Assembly (NCBI GenBank): GCA_934630905.1
Contig: CAKTXN010000035.1
Location: 1 to 17,850 of the forward strand
DNA from: an uncultured Eggerthellaceae bacterium
GTDB lineage: Bacteria > Actinomycetota > Coriobacteriia > Coriobacteriales > Eggerthellaceae
Length of the DNA: 17,850 nucleotides
Reading direction: 5' to 3'
Positions within the stretch are counted from its first letter, which is position 1. Each line of letters opens with the position of its first letter. The position numbers and the translations under genes were made by a program. Below are positions 1 through 7,905 of the stretch, in pieces. The notes beneath the pieces are model-generated. The model saw only the letters and a list, made by a program, of their open reading frames with translations. It ran no database searches and was not told the origin of the DNA.

Positions 1-101
1 ACGGAGTTACCGTCCTTGTCCAGAATCTGGGCGGTCATGCCGGCAGCTGCCGTGAAGGAGCCGTCCTCGTTCTTGGTAATACCAACGCCGGGAGCCGCGA
101 A
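1..101 (-). repeat. Near-identical in-gene direct repeat, copy 1 (pairs with 1432-1532)
   Basis: This segment matches 1432-1532 at 99 of 101 positions, differing at 78 and 98. The 1431-nt offset is a multiple of three, so both copies encode the same peptide (GVGITKNEDGSFTAAAG followed by MTAQILDKDGNSV) in the surface protein. The match may continue left of the window. Confidence 0.9.
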
Positions 102-3100
102 GCTGGGAGCCTTGCCGTCCACCTTCTGCTCGGGGGAGACGTTGGGGTCGAAGCCAACGAACGTGCCGCCGCTGATGGCAACATTCGCGCTGCCATTCGC
201 ATACGCGCTGTCGATGCAATTGATGAGGTATCTGTTCTCGCCCTTGCCGTCAGTCATCTTCTGGTGCAGGTCGAAGGTGCCGCCCTTGACGGACAGGGTG
301 CCCTCCTGCACCTGAACCACGCTAACGTTACCGTAGAAGGTGCCGTTTTCGATGGTCAAGTCGCCCTTCACCACGTTGATGGTGTAGCAGTCGTTCTTCA
401 TGGCATCTATGGTGCCGTTGCCAGTGATGGTCACCTTGGCGCCATTTGTGATGGACAGGATGGCGTTGGCTTTATCGCCCCAGATGCCCACCGTGTTCTT
501 GATGGTCTTGCCGTTCAGGTCCAGCGTGATGCTCTTGCCGATGGTCAGCTGGGTATTCTGCTCAACATCCGTCAGTAGCTGGATGGTCTTGCCCTTTGCA
601 GCCAGACGGATCGCGTCGACCAGCGTCTCGTACTTCGTGCTGCCGACTTGGGCAACATAGTGGCCTTCCTTGACGCCATAGGTGCCATCCGCGTTCTTGG
701 TAGGAATAAAGCCATCGGCGCAGTAGTCTTCGGAAATGCTCTTATTAAACGTACCGCCGGAAACCTCGAAGTTGTCAGAAGTGCCCTTGCCGATGCCGCG
801 GAAAATGTTCTCCCTAGACAGCTTGTTGACGAAGTGGCCGCCGGTAACCCGCGTGATAGCGGTATGGCCTTCCACAACACCAGTCGCGACAACCTGCGGG
901 TGGTTCCACCGTCCTGTGGTGGTCAGACTCTGGATAAACTCGCCGCCAGTGATCGTCGTGTTGCCGTAGGCGAGAATGACAGCGGTATAACCCGATACCG
1001 CATGGCTCAGCTCGAACTTGCCACCGTTGATGGTGAGCGTCGAATCTTCCTCACTCTTCACAACGTCCAGACCACCCGAATACGAACCGCTCTCGATGGT
1101 CAGAGTGCCCCAGTTGTCAATCATGGAGGAGTCGGCGTTGCCCGCCGTAGCGGTCACATCTGTCAGCGTCAGGTTGGCGTTGCTGTCCTTCGTAACCTCG
1201 ATGTTGTAGTAGCTGGTGCCACCCAGAACATTACCGTTCTTCACGGTGACAGTGCCGCCCTGCACGGAGATCGTTGCCTTGCCGGCATTCGTGTTCGTCA
1301 GCGTCTTGCCGCCAAGGTCAAGCGTGATGTTCTTGTTGATGACCACGTCCTCGGTCGCATCCGCCAGCAGGGTCACGGTCTCGCCGTCCTGAGCTGCGTC
1401 GATAGCAGCCTGCAGGGTGGCGCATGCCTTGACGGAGTTACCGTCCTTGTCCAGAATCTGGGCGGTCATGCCGGCAGCTGCCGTGAAGGAGCCGTCCTCG
1501 TTCTTGGTGATACCAACGCCGGGAGCCGTGAATACCGTGCCCGCGCCCTCGGCCAGGTTGTTGGCCGGGTCAAACCCGTTGAACGTACCGCCAGTGACGG
1601 TGATCTTGGCCTCACCGGACTTGTAGTGCTCGTCCTTGCAGTTCAGCGTCCACTCGGGAGTATATGCCTCATACTTGCCGCCCGTAATCTCGGCAGTACC
1701 ACGCTCAACGTAAATCAGATCAAAGTGCGTGTCTTTAGTGTTGCTAATCTGCTGCGTGTAAGTACCACCCGCAAGAGTGACCTTGGCCTTGGGCGAGCGC
1801 ACCCACACAGCCATAGCCGCACTGTTTTCCTCAACTGCGGTGACAGTACCTTCACCGGTGATGGTCAGGTCGCCGCTCGCAGTCACATAGAACAGGCCGC
1901 TGATACCGCTACCGGTGATATTGAAGCCGTTCAAATCAATGGTTACTGGATTATCACCCTTGACCTCGTAATACGAACTCGTCTCGATACTCTTCAGCAG
2001 CTTGATGGTAGCGCCGCCTGCTGTGGCCTGAGCCGCAGTGATAGCCTGGCCAAGCGTGTCATAGTTGGCGTCGCCGATTGCTGCAACAGGCTGCAACTTC
2101 GCCACTTTGTACATGCCATCGTCATTCTTCGTAGCACCATAGCCATCAGCCAAAGTTGCACCGTTGGCGGCGGGGTCAGTTGAGAAAGTACCGCCGGAAA
2201 CCAGAATCTGGGAATCATCTGTCAGTGCAGGATAGTTCGCAGCCTTGTCGAAGACCAGCGCGGCGCAGGGAATCTGGTTCTTGTTGTCACCGACCCAGCC
2301 CGTGCCGTCGCCGGTGCAATTGAAAGTACCGCCCGTGACCTTCGCAGTACCAGCGCGAGTAACGATGCCGGCACCATTGGTGATGTTGAAGGTACCGCCG
2401 CTGACGGTGATGTTGTCATTCCACGGAGCGTAGATACCGCAGGCGATGTAGCCCTCGGACTCGATGCCGCCGATGAAGGTGCCGCCTTTGACGAGGATCG
2501 TGTTGGGCTTGCCCTCACGGTTACTGCCGTTGCCGGCGATGACAGCGTTATCAGTGGCGATAAGAGTTGCCTTGTTGTTTCTGATCTCAATGGTCGCGCC
2601 AGTAGACGTACCGGTGATCACTGCGCCCTCGCGGCCCTTGAGCGTGCCGGAGTATACGGTCACCTTAGCATTGTCGCCGACTGCCACGGCCACATTACCC
2701 GTGGACTCGATGGTGCCGGTACCGCCCGTGCTTTGAATGTCCGTCTTGCCGTTGATGCGCAGCGCCGTACCCGTAGCCGTAATGTTGTGGCCTACCAGAT
2801 TGATGTGTACCGTCTTGCCAGCGGGGAACACGGCAGTCTCGGTCAGCGCGACATCTGCCAGCAGACGCACGGTGGAGCCATCCTTGGCCGCGTCAATGGC
2901 TGTCTGCAGGCTGGGATAGCTCGTGCCATCCACTTTCGCAACCGCCGCGGGAGCAGGCGTAACAATGGACTCGATGGATGCACCATCAAGGCCTTTGGCT
3001 GCCGTAGTTGCAACTTCGCCCTTAAGCGATGCGTCCACTACCGTTGTGCCTTCGCCGTAATAACCAGGCTTCTGAGCCTGAACGTTAGCTGCGGTGTTCG

Positions 3101-4292
3101 TAACGGTGAGCGTAACTTCTTTCGACTCTTTGCCCGTGCGGCCATCGCCGATAAGAATGTCGCCGTTCACGCCTACCGTGCCCGCGAACGAGCAACCGTT
3201 GATCGTTGCGTTCAGGGCACCCGTTCCAGAGTTGACAAAACGTGCGGGAGCCGCAAACGCAGCCCAGTCACCAGTGGTTCCGCAGTTCGTAAACGTGGAG
3301 TTCGAAACCGTCACCGTTTGCGCACCGGACGCCTTGTGATTGAAGTTGACCGGCACGGTGCTGCCCGTAAAGGAGCAGTTGTTGATTGCAACTGCGCCAT
3401 CGGCGTTCGAGTACACTGCAGTTGCGGCCGTGATGAAATCGCAATCCGTCAGCGTGATGTTGTTCATGCCCGACGTGCCGCTGATGTAAACGCGCTGGGG
3501 ATTAGTGGTGCCAAAGGCCTTGCCATCGCAGTTCGTCAAATTGACATTTACCGTGGCATTCGTATTGCGCTGACCCCAAACGCTCAGGTTGTCAACATCA
3601 TAGGCGTTGATCGTGATGGTCTTGCCCGCAAGTTCGGTTACGGCATCGTTGGTCTGCTTGCCCGTCTCGCGGCTGTACTGATACGTATCGACCTCAAGGT
3701 CGCATTCGCCGCCAGAGATGTAAGCGCCGTTACCATAAATGGTAATGTTGTCCGCCACGTGGCCGTGCGTCATGGCGCCCAGGTCAGAGCCAGGACGGCA
3801 CACAATAGTGATGTCACCAGCATTGGCCTTGTAAGCTGCGGTAAGGGCATCGGTCAGCTTAGCAACATAGCCGCTCACCTCACCCGCCTTGTAATATACC
3901 GGCTTTGCCGCATCCCACGCGCTCTCATCGAGCAGCGTCAGCGCACGATTGCTGCTGTTCAGCGCAGCAAAGGCGTCCTCGAGCGTGGTGTAGGCGGTTT
4001 CACCAACTTGCGCAACTGCCGCAGGTGCTGCCGCTTCGCCGGCCGCTTCGCCAGCTGCTGCTTCACCGGTTGCAGCTTCAGCTGCTTCGGGCTGTGCGGC
4101 AAGCGTATTGCCCGAGCTTGCGCCCGTGCCAGAGGCTTCTGCCTGATCAGCGGGCTGAGCCTGCTCGACCGCGGTGGAAGCACCCGATGCTGCACCGTCA
4201 TCGGCCGCGAACGCTGCGGTGGGCACCATCATGGGACACATGGCAACGCTCAGCAAAACCGAGATGACTTTGTTTGCATTACTTGCTTTCAT
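1..4292 (-). CDS. Giant secreted modular repeat protein (adhesin-like), C-terminus beyond window
   Basis: The frame stays open for 1430 codons from the ATG at 4290-4292 to the left window edge, so the C-terminus and any cell-wall anchor are not visible. Residues 1-29 form a signal peptide: MKASNANK, a hydrophobic core, then cleavage after AFA before ADDGAASG. Residues about 30-90 are an Ala/Glu/Gln-rich low-complexity linker. After this come modules that each open with a motif like VAQVGETAYTTLEDAF and then a hydrophobic LLADV/ITLDLNGKTI segment; they start near residues 93, 451, 736, 950 and 1212, with a further one beginning at the edge. Between the openings are many GGTF/GGKF/NGT turns, the pattern of a right-handed parallel beta-helix. 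The likely role is a cell-surface or secreted adhesin or carbohydrate-interacting protein; no catalytic motif is visible. The SD is weak (GGAAG about 10 nt upstream). Surface location and the repeat architecture are well supported, the exact function is not. Confidence 0.88.
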   Translation of the reverse strand, partial: MKASNANKVISVLLSVAMCPMMVPTAAFAADDGAASGASTAVEQAQPADQAEASGTGASSGNTLAAQPEAAEAATGEAAAGEAAGEAAAPAAVAQVGETAYTTLEDAFAALNSSNRALTLLDESAWDAAKPVYYKAGEVSGYVAKLTDALTAAYKANAGDITIVCRPGSDLGAMTHGHVADNITIYGNGAYISGGECDLEVDTYQYSRETGKQTNDAVTELAGKTITINAYDVDNLSVWGQRNTNATVNVNLTNCDGKAFGTTNPQRVYISGTSGMNNITLTDCDFITAATAVYSNADGAVAINNCSFTGSTVPVNFNHKASGAQTVTVSNSTFTNCGTTGDWAAFAAPARFVNSGTGALNATINGCSFAGTVGVNGDILIGDGRTGKESKEVTLTVTNTAANVQAQKPGYYGEGTTVVDASLKGEVATTAAKGLDGASIESIVTPAPAAVAKVDGTSYPSLQTAIDAAKDGSTVRLLADVALTETAVFPAGKTVHINLVGHNITATGTALRINGKTDIQSTGGTGTIESTGNVAVAVGDNAKVTVYSGTLKGREGAVITGTSTGATIEIRNNKATLIATDNAVIAGNGSNREGKPNTILVKGGTFIGGIESEGYIACGIYAPWNDNITVSGGTFNITNGAGIVTRAGTAKVTGGTFNCTGDGTGWVGDNKNQIPCAALVFDKAANYPALTDDSQILVSGGTFSTDPAANGATLADGYGATKNDDGMYKVAKLQPVAAIGDANYDTLGQAITAAQATAGGATIKLLKSIETSSYYEVKGDNPVTIDLNGFNITGSGISGLFYVTASGDLTITGEGTVTAVEENSAAMAVWVRSPKAKVTLAGGTYTQQISNTKDTHFDLIYVERGTAEITGGKYEAYTPEWTLNCKDEHYKSGEAKITVTGGTFNGFDPANNLAEGAGTVFTAPGVGITKNEDGSFTAAAGMTAQILDKDGNSVKACATLQAAIDAAQDGETVTLLADATEDVVINKNITLDLGGKTLTNTNAGKATISVQGGTVTVKNGNVLGGTSYYNIEVTKDSNANLTLTDVTATAGNADSSMIDNWGTLTIESGSYSGGLDVVKSEEDSTLTINGGKFELSHAVSGYTAVILAYGNTTITGGEFIQSLTTTGRWNHPQVVATGVVEGHTAITRVTGGHFVNKLSRENIFRGIGKGTSDNFEVSGGTFNKSISEDYCADGFIPTKNADGTYGVKEGHYVAQVGSTKYETLVDAIRLAAKGKTIQLLTDVEQNTQLTIGKSITLDLNGKTIKNTVGIWGDKANAILSITNGAKVTITGNGTIDAMKNDCYTINVVKGDLTIENGTFYGNVSVVQVQEGTLSVKGGTFDLHQKMTDGKGENRYLINCIDSAYANGSANVAISGGTFVGFDPNVSPEQKVDGKAPSFAAPGVGITKNEDGSFTAAAGMTAQILDKDGNS
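1432..1532 (-). repeat. Near-identical in-gene direct repeat, copy 2 (pairs with 1-101)
   Basis: Second copy of the 101-nt segment within the surface protein gene. On the upstream coding side, protein similarity continues more loosely (SGGTF/TGGTF followed by GFDP in both copies), so the duplicated unit was probably larger and has diverged outside this stretch. Confidence 0.9.
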
Positions 4293-4416
4293 GTCTTTCG
4301 CATCTTCCTTTCTTTTCCTTGTTTCCGATAATCGCTTTGTATCTCCATTCCCGCCGTTACGGCATTGGCAGGAAACAGTTTGTTATGGGAGGTTACGTGC
4401 CTTGACCTGGCTTTAT

Positions 4417-4563
4417 TCACGGAAAAGCAGAGGGGCGCCCTCGCATTTCGGAAGGCACCCCTCTATTGATACAACTTGACCCAAGGCGCGATGTACGGCT
4501 GACGGCGCAAATGGCTTCATCTTGCTTCGAAACGGCGGATTCTCCCGTTTCTGATTCAGCCAT
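4417..4563 (-). CDS. Possible 48-residue leader or small ORF upstream of the surface protein
   Basis: An ATG at 4561-4563 is preceded by a good Shine-Dalgarno-like GAGGTGAC with short spacing. The frame begins MAESETGESAVSKQDEAI and continues 48 residues to a TGA at 4417-4419. It lies on the same strand as the surface protein, about 125 nt upstream of that gene's start. A GC-rich hairpin (4429-4464) falls inside its last third, which is unusual for an ordinary gene and would fit either a leader peptide with an attenuator or a chance ORF. I recognise no family. The ribosome-binding site is the main support. Confidence 0.3.
   Translation of the reverse strand: MAESETGESAVSKQDEAICAVSRTSRLGSSCINRGVPSEMRGRPSAFP
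4429..4464 (-). terminator. Terminator- or attenuator-like hairpin in the surface protein leader
   Basis: AGAGGGGCGCC (4429-4439) pairs with GGCACCCCTCT (4454-4464): 11 positions with one mismatch and a 14-nt loop. On the minus strand the stem is followed by GCTTTTCC, a short and imperfect T-run. It lies between the possible small ORF start and the surface protein start, so it could end a short transcript or attenuate read-through. Confidence 0.4.
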
Positions 4564-5587
4564 AATGTCACCTCGATTCATATAACACTCAAGCAAAAAC
4601 AGTCGGTATTAATGATAGCAAAACAATCGCTTTTTAGGAGCTGAATGAGGTCAGAAACTGCGAAATTGTAACATATTCGGAACAAAGTCGGATGTGTCCT
4701 GGAACATAGCGCGCCAGGCGTCCTGACGGACCTGCGTTTCTTCCTTCAGGATGACCCGCGAGATGAGACGCAGCGCCGACCTCGCCCGTTGCCGGCAAGC
4801 CGTGAGCAGGACGACCCGCGAGATGAGGCGCGGCGAGCAGACACCCATGAGCGTTTCTTCCCCTTTCCTGTCCGCTTCCCCTTCCCTCCTCGCACGATTC
4901 ACCGCCCAGCAGCCCGTCCTGCCCTCCCCCATGCCTGCAATCTGGCGACCGTTTAGCAGATTCGCCCGTTCCTTCCCCATGCCTTCGCCGCCCAGCGTTT
5001 TCCCACGTCCCTCGCCCGCTTTGCGCGGATTGGCCCAGTTCCTTCCCATCATCTGCTCCTTCCCCATGCCTTGCCCGCTTTGCACTGCGACCCAATTGGT
5101 CCGACCCACAAAGTCAAACCGCTGCGCGCGACCGGCTACCCGACCCGAGCACCCACCCCGTTCTTCCTACTGTATCCTTCCTACCACCTGCCTCTCCCCA
5201 TGTCTTCGCCGCTTTGTGCAGCGGCCCAATTGGCCCGGCACTTCCCGACGCCTACACCCTTCCTTACGCTTTCGCCGCTCGGCATTTCCCCGCACCCATA
5301 TCTCTTGCCCGCTTTTCCGAACGATTCCCCGCCAACACGCCCCACGAATCAGTCTCCTTTCCTGCCCCACCAAATCACTCTTCCGCCCCCTTACTCCGTT
5401 TCCTCCTTGCTCCATCCCCTTCCTCATGCCCACCTGCCCGTTTGCACCAGCTTCGCAACACCCGCAGCACCCCACCGCATACCAGCACCGTGTTGCCCCA
5501 TGCCTGTCCGTTCTCTCCCATGCCCGCCCATCCTTTCTTACACCCGTCCCGCGCCTACGCGCTCCCCCACTCTCCTTTCTTCTTGAC
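4564..5587. other. Non-coding, pyrimidine-rich low-complexity region with degenerate repeats
   Basis: About 1 kb without a credible gene. From about 4850 the plus strand is dominated by C and T, so long frames open by chance with Pro/Ser/Arg-rich translations on plus and Gly/Arg/Glu-rich ones on minus. The word CCCCATGCCT or close variants recurs (around 4928, 4976, 5062, 5198, 5494). Two longer stretches, about 5062-5100 and 5198-5236, share the order CCCCATG, CTT, CCGCTTTG, then CCCAATTGG. This resembles a decayed tandem array. No RNA gene or clear promoter was seen here. Confidence 0.5.
4748..4838. repeat. Direct repeat, about 28 bp, two copies 60 bp apart
   Basis: The stretch from 4748 (AGGATGACCCGCGAGATGAG and following) recurs from 4808 (AGGACGACCCGCGAGATGAG and following). 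The two copies differ at only a few positions over about 28 nt. The 60-nt period is a multiple of three, but no credible gene covers it. It may mark the edge of the low-complexity tract. Confidence 0.6.
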
Positions 5588-5800
5588 CAGCTTGTCGTTT
5601 TTTCGCCCCGAAAACGTCCAAATCGACGGTACGGGGCAGGTCGCAGGCGCGAAAAGGGCGTCCGAAGCCGTCGAGGCCAACGACATCCAGCAAAACCCCA
5701 GGTCGCAGAAATCGCCTGGAGGCAAGCGGAGCAGAAGCCTTCTCCGAACCGCCCCGTACCGTTGATTTGGGCGTTTTGTCGCCGATTTTCCGACAACATG
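5588..5800 (+). repeat. Palindrome-ended dispersed repeat, copy A1 (213 bp)
   Basis: This copy matches 7364-7578 in the same orientation at about nine of ten positions by eye, with 53 consecutive identical bases in the middle (5673-5725). Its two 50-nt ends are inverted repeats: the inner part reads CAAATCGACGGTACGGGGC on the left and, reverse-complemented, CAAATCAACGGTACGGGGC on the right. Outer TTGTCG motifs also correspond, giving 37 of 50 positions over the whole ends. The core holds AAAACCCCAG followed by a small CCAGG/CCTGG hairpin (5698-5719). There is no coding capacity and no obvious target-site duplication. It could be a MITE-like non-autonomous element, a BIME-like repeat or a structured RNA. 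Confidence 0.85.
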
Positions 5801-6223
5801 AAACCGAAAAGAGCGGAAACAACCCACAAACACTCGCTCAACCCCAAACCCCGCTACTTTCTTTCGCCGGGCAGCGCGCTTGATGATTCGATCCTCGTCC
5901 GTATTCCAAGAATCATCCCGACTGATTTCTAGCGGCCGCACGAACGTTAATCCTGCCGCACGCATGCAAAGAGCAGCCGCCCAATCGCGCAGCGTCTCAA
6001 CGAAAAGACGATCCGGTCGCATACCCTAAGAACCCGACAGCTGCAGAAACAATCGATGCCCAACCTTTCCGCTCGTTGCGCCACGCCCAAAAAGGCAACC
6101 TCGCTTCGCAAACGGTTGGCGGCGCTGCCTCTCTCGCGGTCGCACACCCACAAGATCAAACCTGGCAAGCAAGCGACGACCAGCAGCGTCTTTCGCGATT
6201 GCCGCAACCCGCAAAAATCGATC
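5801..6223. other. Intergenic stretch, no gene recognised
   Basis: Mixed-composition DNA between repeat A1 and the phased motif array. Frames here are short, lack ribosome-binding sites and have translations rich in Arg, Cys and Ser. A possible weak inverted pair, ATGATTC and GAATCAT, occurs near 5882-5915. I see no RNA gene. Confidence 0.5.
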
Positions 6224-6285
6224 TTGATAGCTTTTTGTCAACTTTTTGATAGCGATATGGCCCGTTTTGATGGGATTTTGATAGC
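6224..6285. promoter_or_regulatory. Phased TTGATAGC-like motif array upstream of the nuclease-fold gene
   Basis: TTGATAGC occurs at 6224-6231, 6246-6253 and 6278-6285, with a variant TTGATGGG at 6267-6274. The steps are 22, 21 and 11 nt, close to whole turns of the DNA helix, so all copies would lie on one face. The array ends 38 nt before the start codon at 6324. That placement suggests an operator for a cooperatively binding regulator, possibly autoregulation by the gene product. No clear -35/-10 pair was identified within it. Confidence 0.4.
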
Positions 6286-6323
6286 GGCGCATGTCATGAT
6301 GCCGTCAAAAAGTTAGGAGCGTC

Positions 6324-7295
6324 ATGATCCCACCAAGAATCTTTCTTTCCCACCAGACTGCAAGCAAATACTGGTTGCGTCGCGACCTGAACGAAACAAA
6401 GAAAACGAGAGCAATCCCCGCGCCGTCGGACATCCAAAGTGCCGCCGCCCTGAACGATGCCCGCCGTTTGGTTTTGGGCCTCGATGAAAACGAGACGCTG
6501 CACGCCCTGGTGGCAAACGAAAGAAACAAGCATCACGTGGAAAATATCTCTTTTCACCATCGCGACTTAACTTACCCCAAATGGTCGTTCAGACAAATCA
6601 ACCGCGACACTTACGTCGCAAGTCCCGAACTTTGTTTCCTAGAGGCAGCGACTTACCTGTCCTTCGAGGCGCTCATTCTATACGGCATGGAGTTATGCGG
6701 CACATACGCAAGAATTGGCAACGAGGAGACCCGATACAAGCGCGAGCCACTTACGTCCAGGCAAAGAATTACCGCATATCTCGATAAGTCGAAAGGAATG
6801 ACTGGCATAAAGTTAGCCAAGAAAGCTTGCCAATACGTGCTTGACGGCTCGGCATCACCGCGGGAATCGATTCTTGCCATTACCATGACGCTTCCGCGAC
6901 GCCTAGGCGGGTTCGGCATGCCCGCACCTCTGCTCAACCATGAAATACAAGTGAACCTGCCCAGCAAGGTTCGCTTCGGAGAAAAGCAGATTCTTCATGG
7001 CGACATCGTGTGGCGCGAGGCGAACCTTATCGTTGAATACGACGGCAGCCAACACGGGATTGAGGACAACCACGTAAACGACAAGAAACGAGACCATCTT
7101 ATGCTCGAAGCAGGATACGACGTAGTTCGATTCACCGATAAGTCCATCAGGAGCGGCACAGAGCTCGAACGGCTGGCAAGAACCATAAACCGCAAAGCTG
7201 GATTGAACAGGCGCAAAGAGAATCTACGGTGCGATTTCGAGAAAAGTAAACTATTAAGCGAACTGCTTTTTCGTAGCGACCCGCCATGGATATAA
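6324..7295 (+). CDS. DUF559/Vsr-like endonuclease-fold protein, possible AbiEi-like relative
   Basis: 323 residues with a strong ribosome-binding site (AGGAG at 6315-6319, five-base spacer), which fixes the ATG at 6324. The C-terminal part has the layout of a DUF559/Vsr-type PD-(D/E)XK nuclease: HGDIVW (Asp227), then LIVEYDGSQHG (Glu238, Asp240, His244), then a Lys/Arg/Asp-rich helix and the strand YDVVRF at 265-270. The N-terminal half is different. It includes SPELCFLEAATYLSFEALI at about 100-118, reminiscent of the effector region of AbiEi-type proteins with a fused DUF559 domain. The expected role is nucleic-acid cleavage or a toxin/defence-type function; catalytic competence is inferred. 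No partner antitoxin is adjacent. The gene stands alone between two direct copies of a 213-215 bp repeat and behind a phased motif array, which fits an acquired module. Confidence 0.75.
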   Translation: MIPPRIFLSHQTASKYWLRRDLNETKKTRAIPAPSDIQSAAALNDARRLVLGLDENETLHALVANERNKHHVENISFHHRDLTYPKWSFRQINRDTYVASPELCFLEAATYLSFEALILYGMELCGTYARIGNEETRYKREPLTSRQRITAYLDKSKGMTGIKLAKKACQYVLDGSASPRESILAITMTLPRRLGGFGMPAPLLNHEIQVNLPSKVRFGEKQILHGDIVWREANLIVEYDGSQHGIEDNHVNDKKRDHLMLEAGYDVVRFTDKSIRSGTELERLARTINRKAGLNRRKENLRCDFEKSKLLSELLFRSDPPWI

Positions 7296-7363
7296 TTGCC
7301 CGGAAGCCCCTCATCTTGGCCCGTTTCGCGAGTGCGGAAATCCAGCAGGTCGTCGTCCCCAAT

Positions 7364-7578
7364 CAGCTTGTCGTTTTTTCGCCCCGAAAACGCCCAAATC
7401 GACGGTACGGAGCAGGTGGGGAGGTGCGGAAAGGGCGTCCGAAGCCGTTGAGGCCAACGACATCCAGCAAAACCCCAGGTCGCAGAAATCGCCTGGAGGC
7501 AAACGGAGCAGCAAGCCCTCTCCGAACTGCCCCGTATCGTCGATTTGCGCGTTTTGACACCGATTTTTTGACAACATG
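7364..7578 (+). repeat. Palindrome-ended dispersed repeat, copy A2 (215 bp)
   Basis: Same orientation and structure as copy A1. The left end 7364-7413 and right end 7529-7578 are inverted relative to each other, and the core at 7450-7502 is identical to that of A1. It begins 68 bp after the stop codon of the nuclease-fold gene. Both A copies start with CAGCTTGTCG followed by a T-run, and end with ACAACATG. The right end carries TATCGTCGATTTGC, which is also present in copy B. Confidence 0.85.
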
Positions 7579-7905
7579 GGCGGCAGAACCAGAAAAGAGG
7601 GCTCCCTATCCAAGATGGCAGCGGGAATCGACGCGCAAGAAGCACGAACAACCGTGATATACGGGTTGGACGCATTCGAAAAGGCCGCTACACAGAAGAA
7701 CATCCTCCTACAGCTGCAACAATACCAGTACGATTCACGCAACACGCAAGACGGCCATCAGCAAACCCTGTCCTATTCGCGGGACATGCAAATCGGCAGT
7801 CCTGTGCGACAATGTGCCGAAACGCAGAAATCGGCGTATACTTTTACGAAAGCACGCGCGGCAATCTACGCTCAAAAGCGCGATTACCGCAGATAGGAGC
7901 CACAA
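7579..7905. other. Intergenic stretch upstream of the macrodomain gene
   Basis: No convincing gene. A 106-codon frame at 7576-7896 starts inside the end of repeat A2 without a ribosome-binding site, and its translation has no recognisable domain. The promoter for the next gene probably lies near the right end of this stretch. Confidence 0.45.
7837..7842 (+). promoter_or_regulatory. Candidate -10 box for the macrodomain gene
   Basis: TATACT is close to the sigma-70 consensus TATAAT and lies 63 nt upstream of the ATG at 7906. No good -35 hexamer is seen at 16-18 nt, so this is a weak call. Confidence 0.3.

Noticed and set aside
648..4331. Long plus-strand frames (648-2183 and 2733-4331) opposite the surface protein
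   Set aside because: They are antisense shadows of the repeat protein. The minus frame has a signal peptide, repeated modules and typical GGTF turns, while the plus translations show no domains.
4850..5587. CRISPR array
   Set aside because: The recurring words are irregularly spaced and degenerate, with no constant repeat length or unique spacers, and no cas gene is present.
5167..5847. A 226-codon minus-strand frame, Arg/Gly-rich, similar to one at 6995-7675
   Set aside because: The similarity is entirely due to the non-coding repeat copies A1 and A2; outside them the translations are unrelated.
4751..5932. A 393-codon plus-strand frame rich in Pro, Ser and Arg
   Set aside because: It has no ribosome-binding site, runs through the pyrimidine-rich tract and then straight through repeat A1, and has no recognisable domain. 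Base bias explains the lack of stops.
7576..7896. A 106-codon plus-strand frame before the macrodomain gene
   Set aside because: It starts inside the end of repeat A2 without a ribosome-binding site and resembles no known protein. I could not exclude it fully but do not support it.
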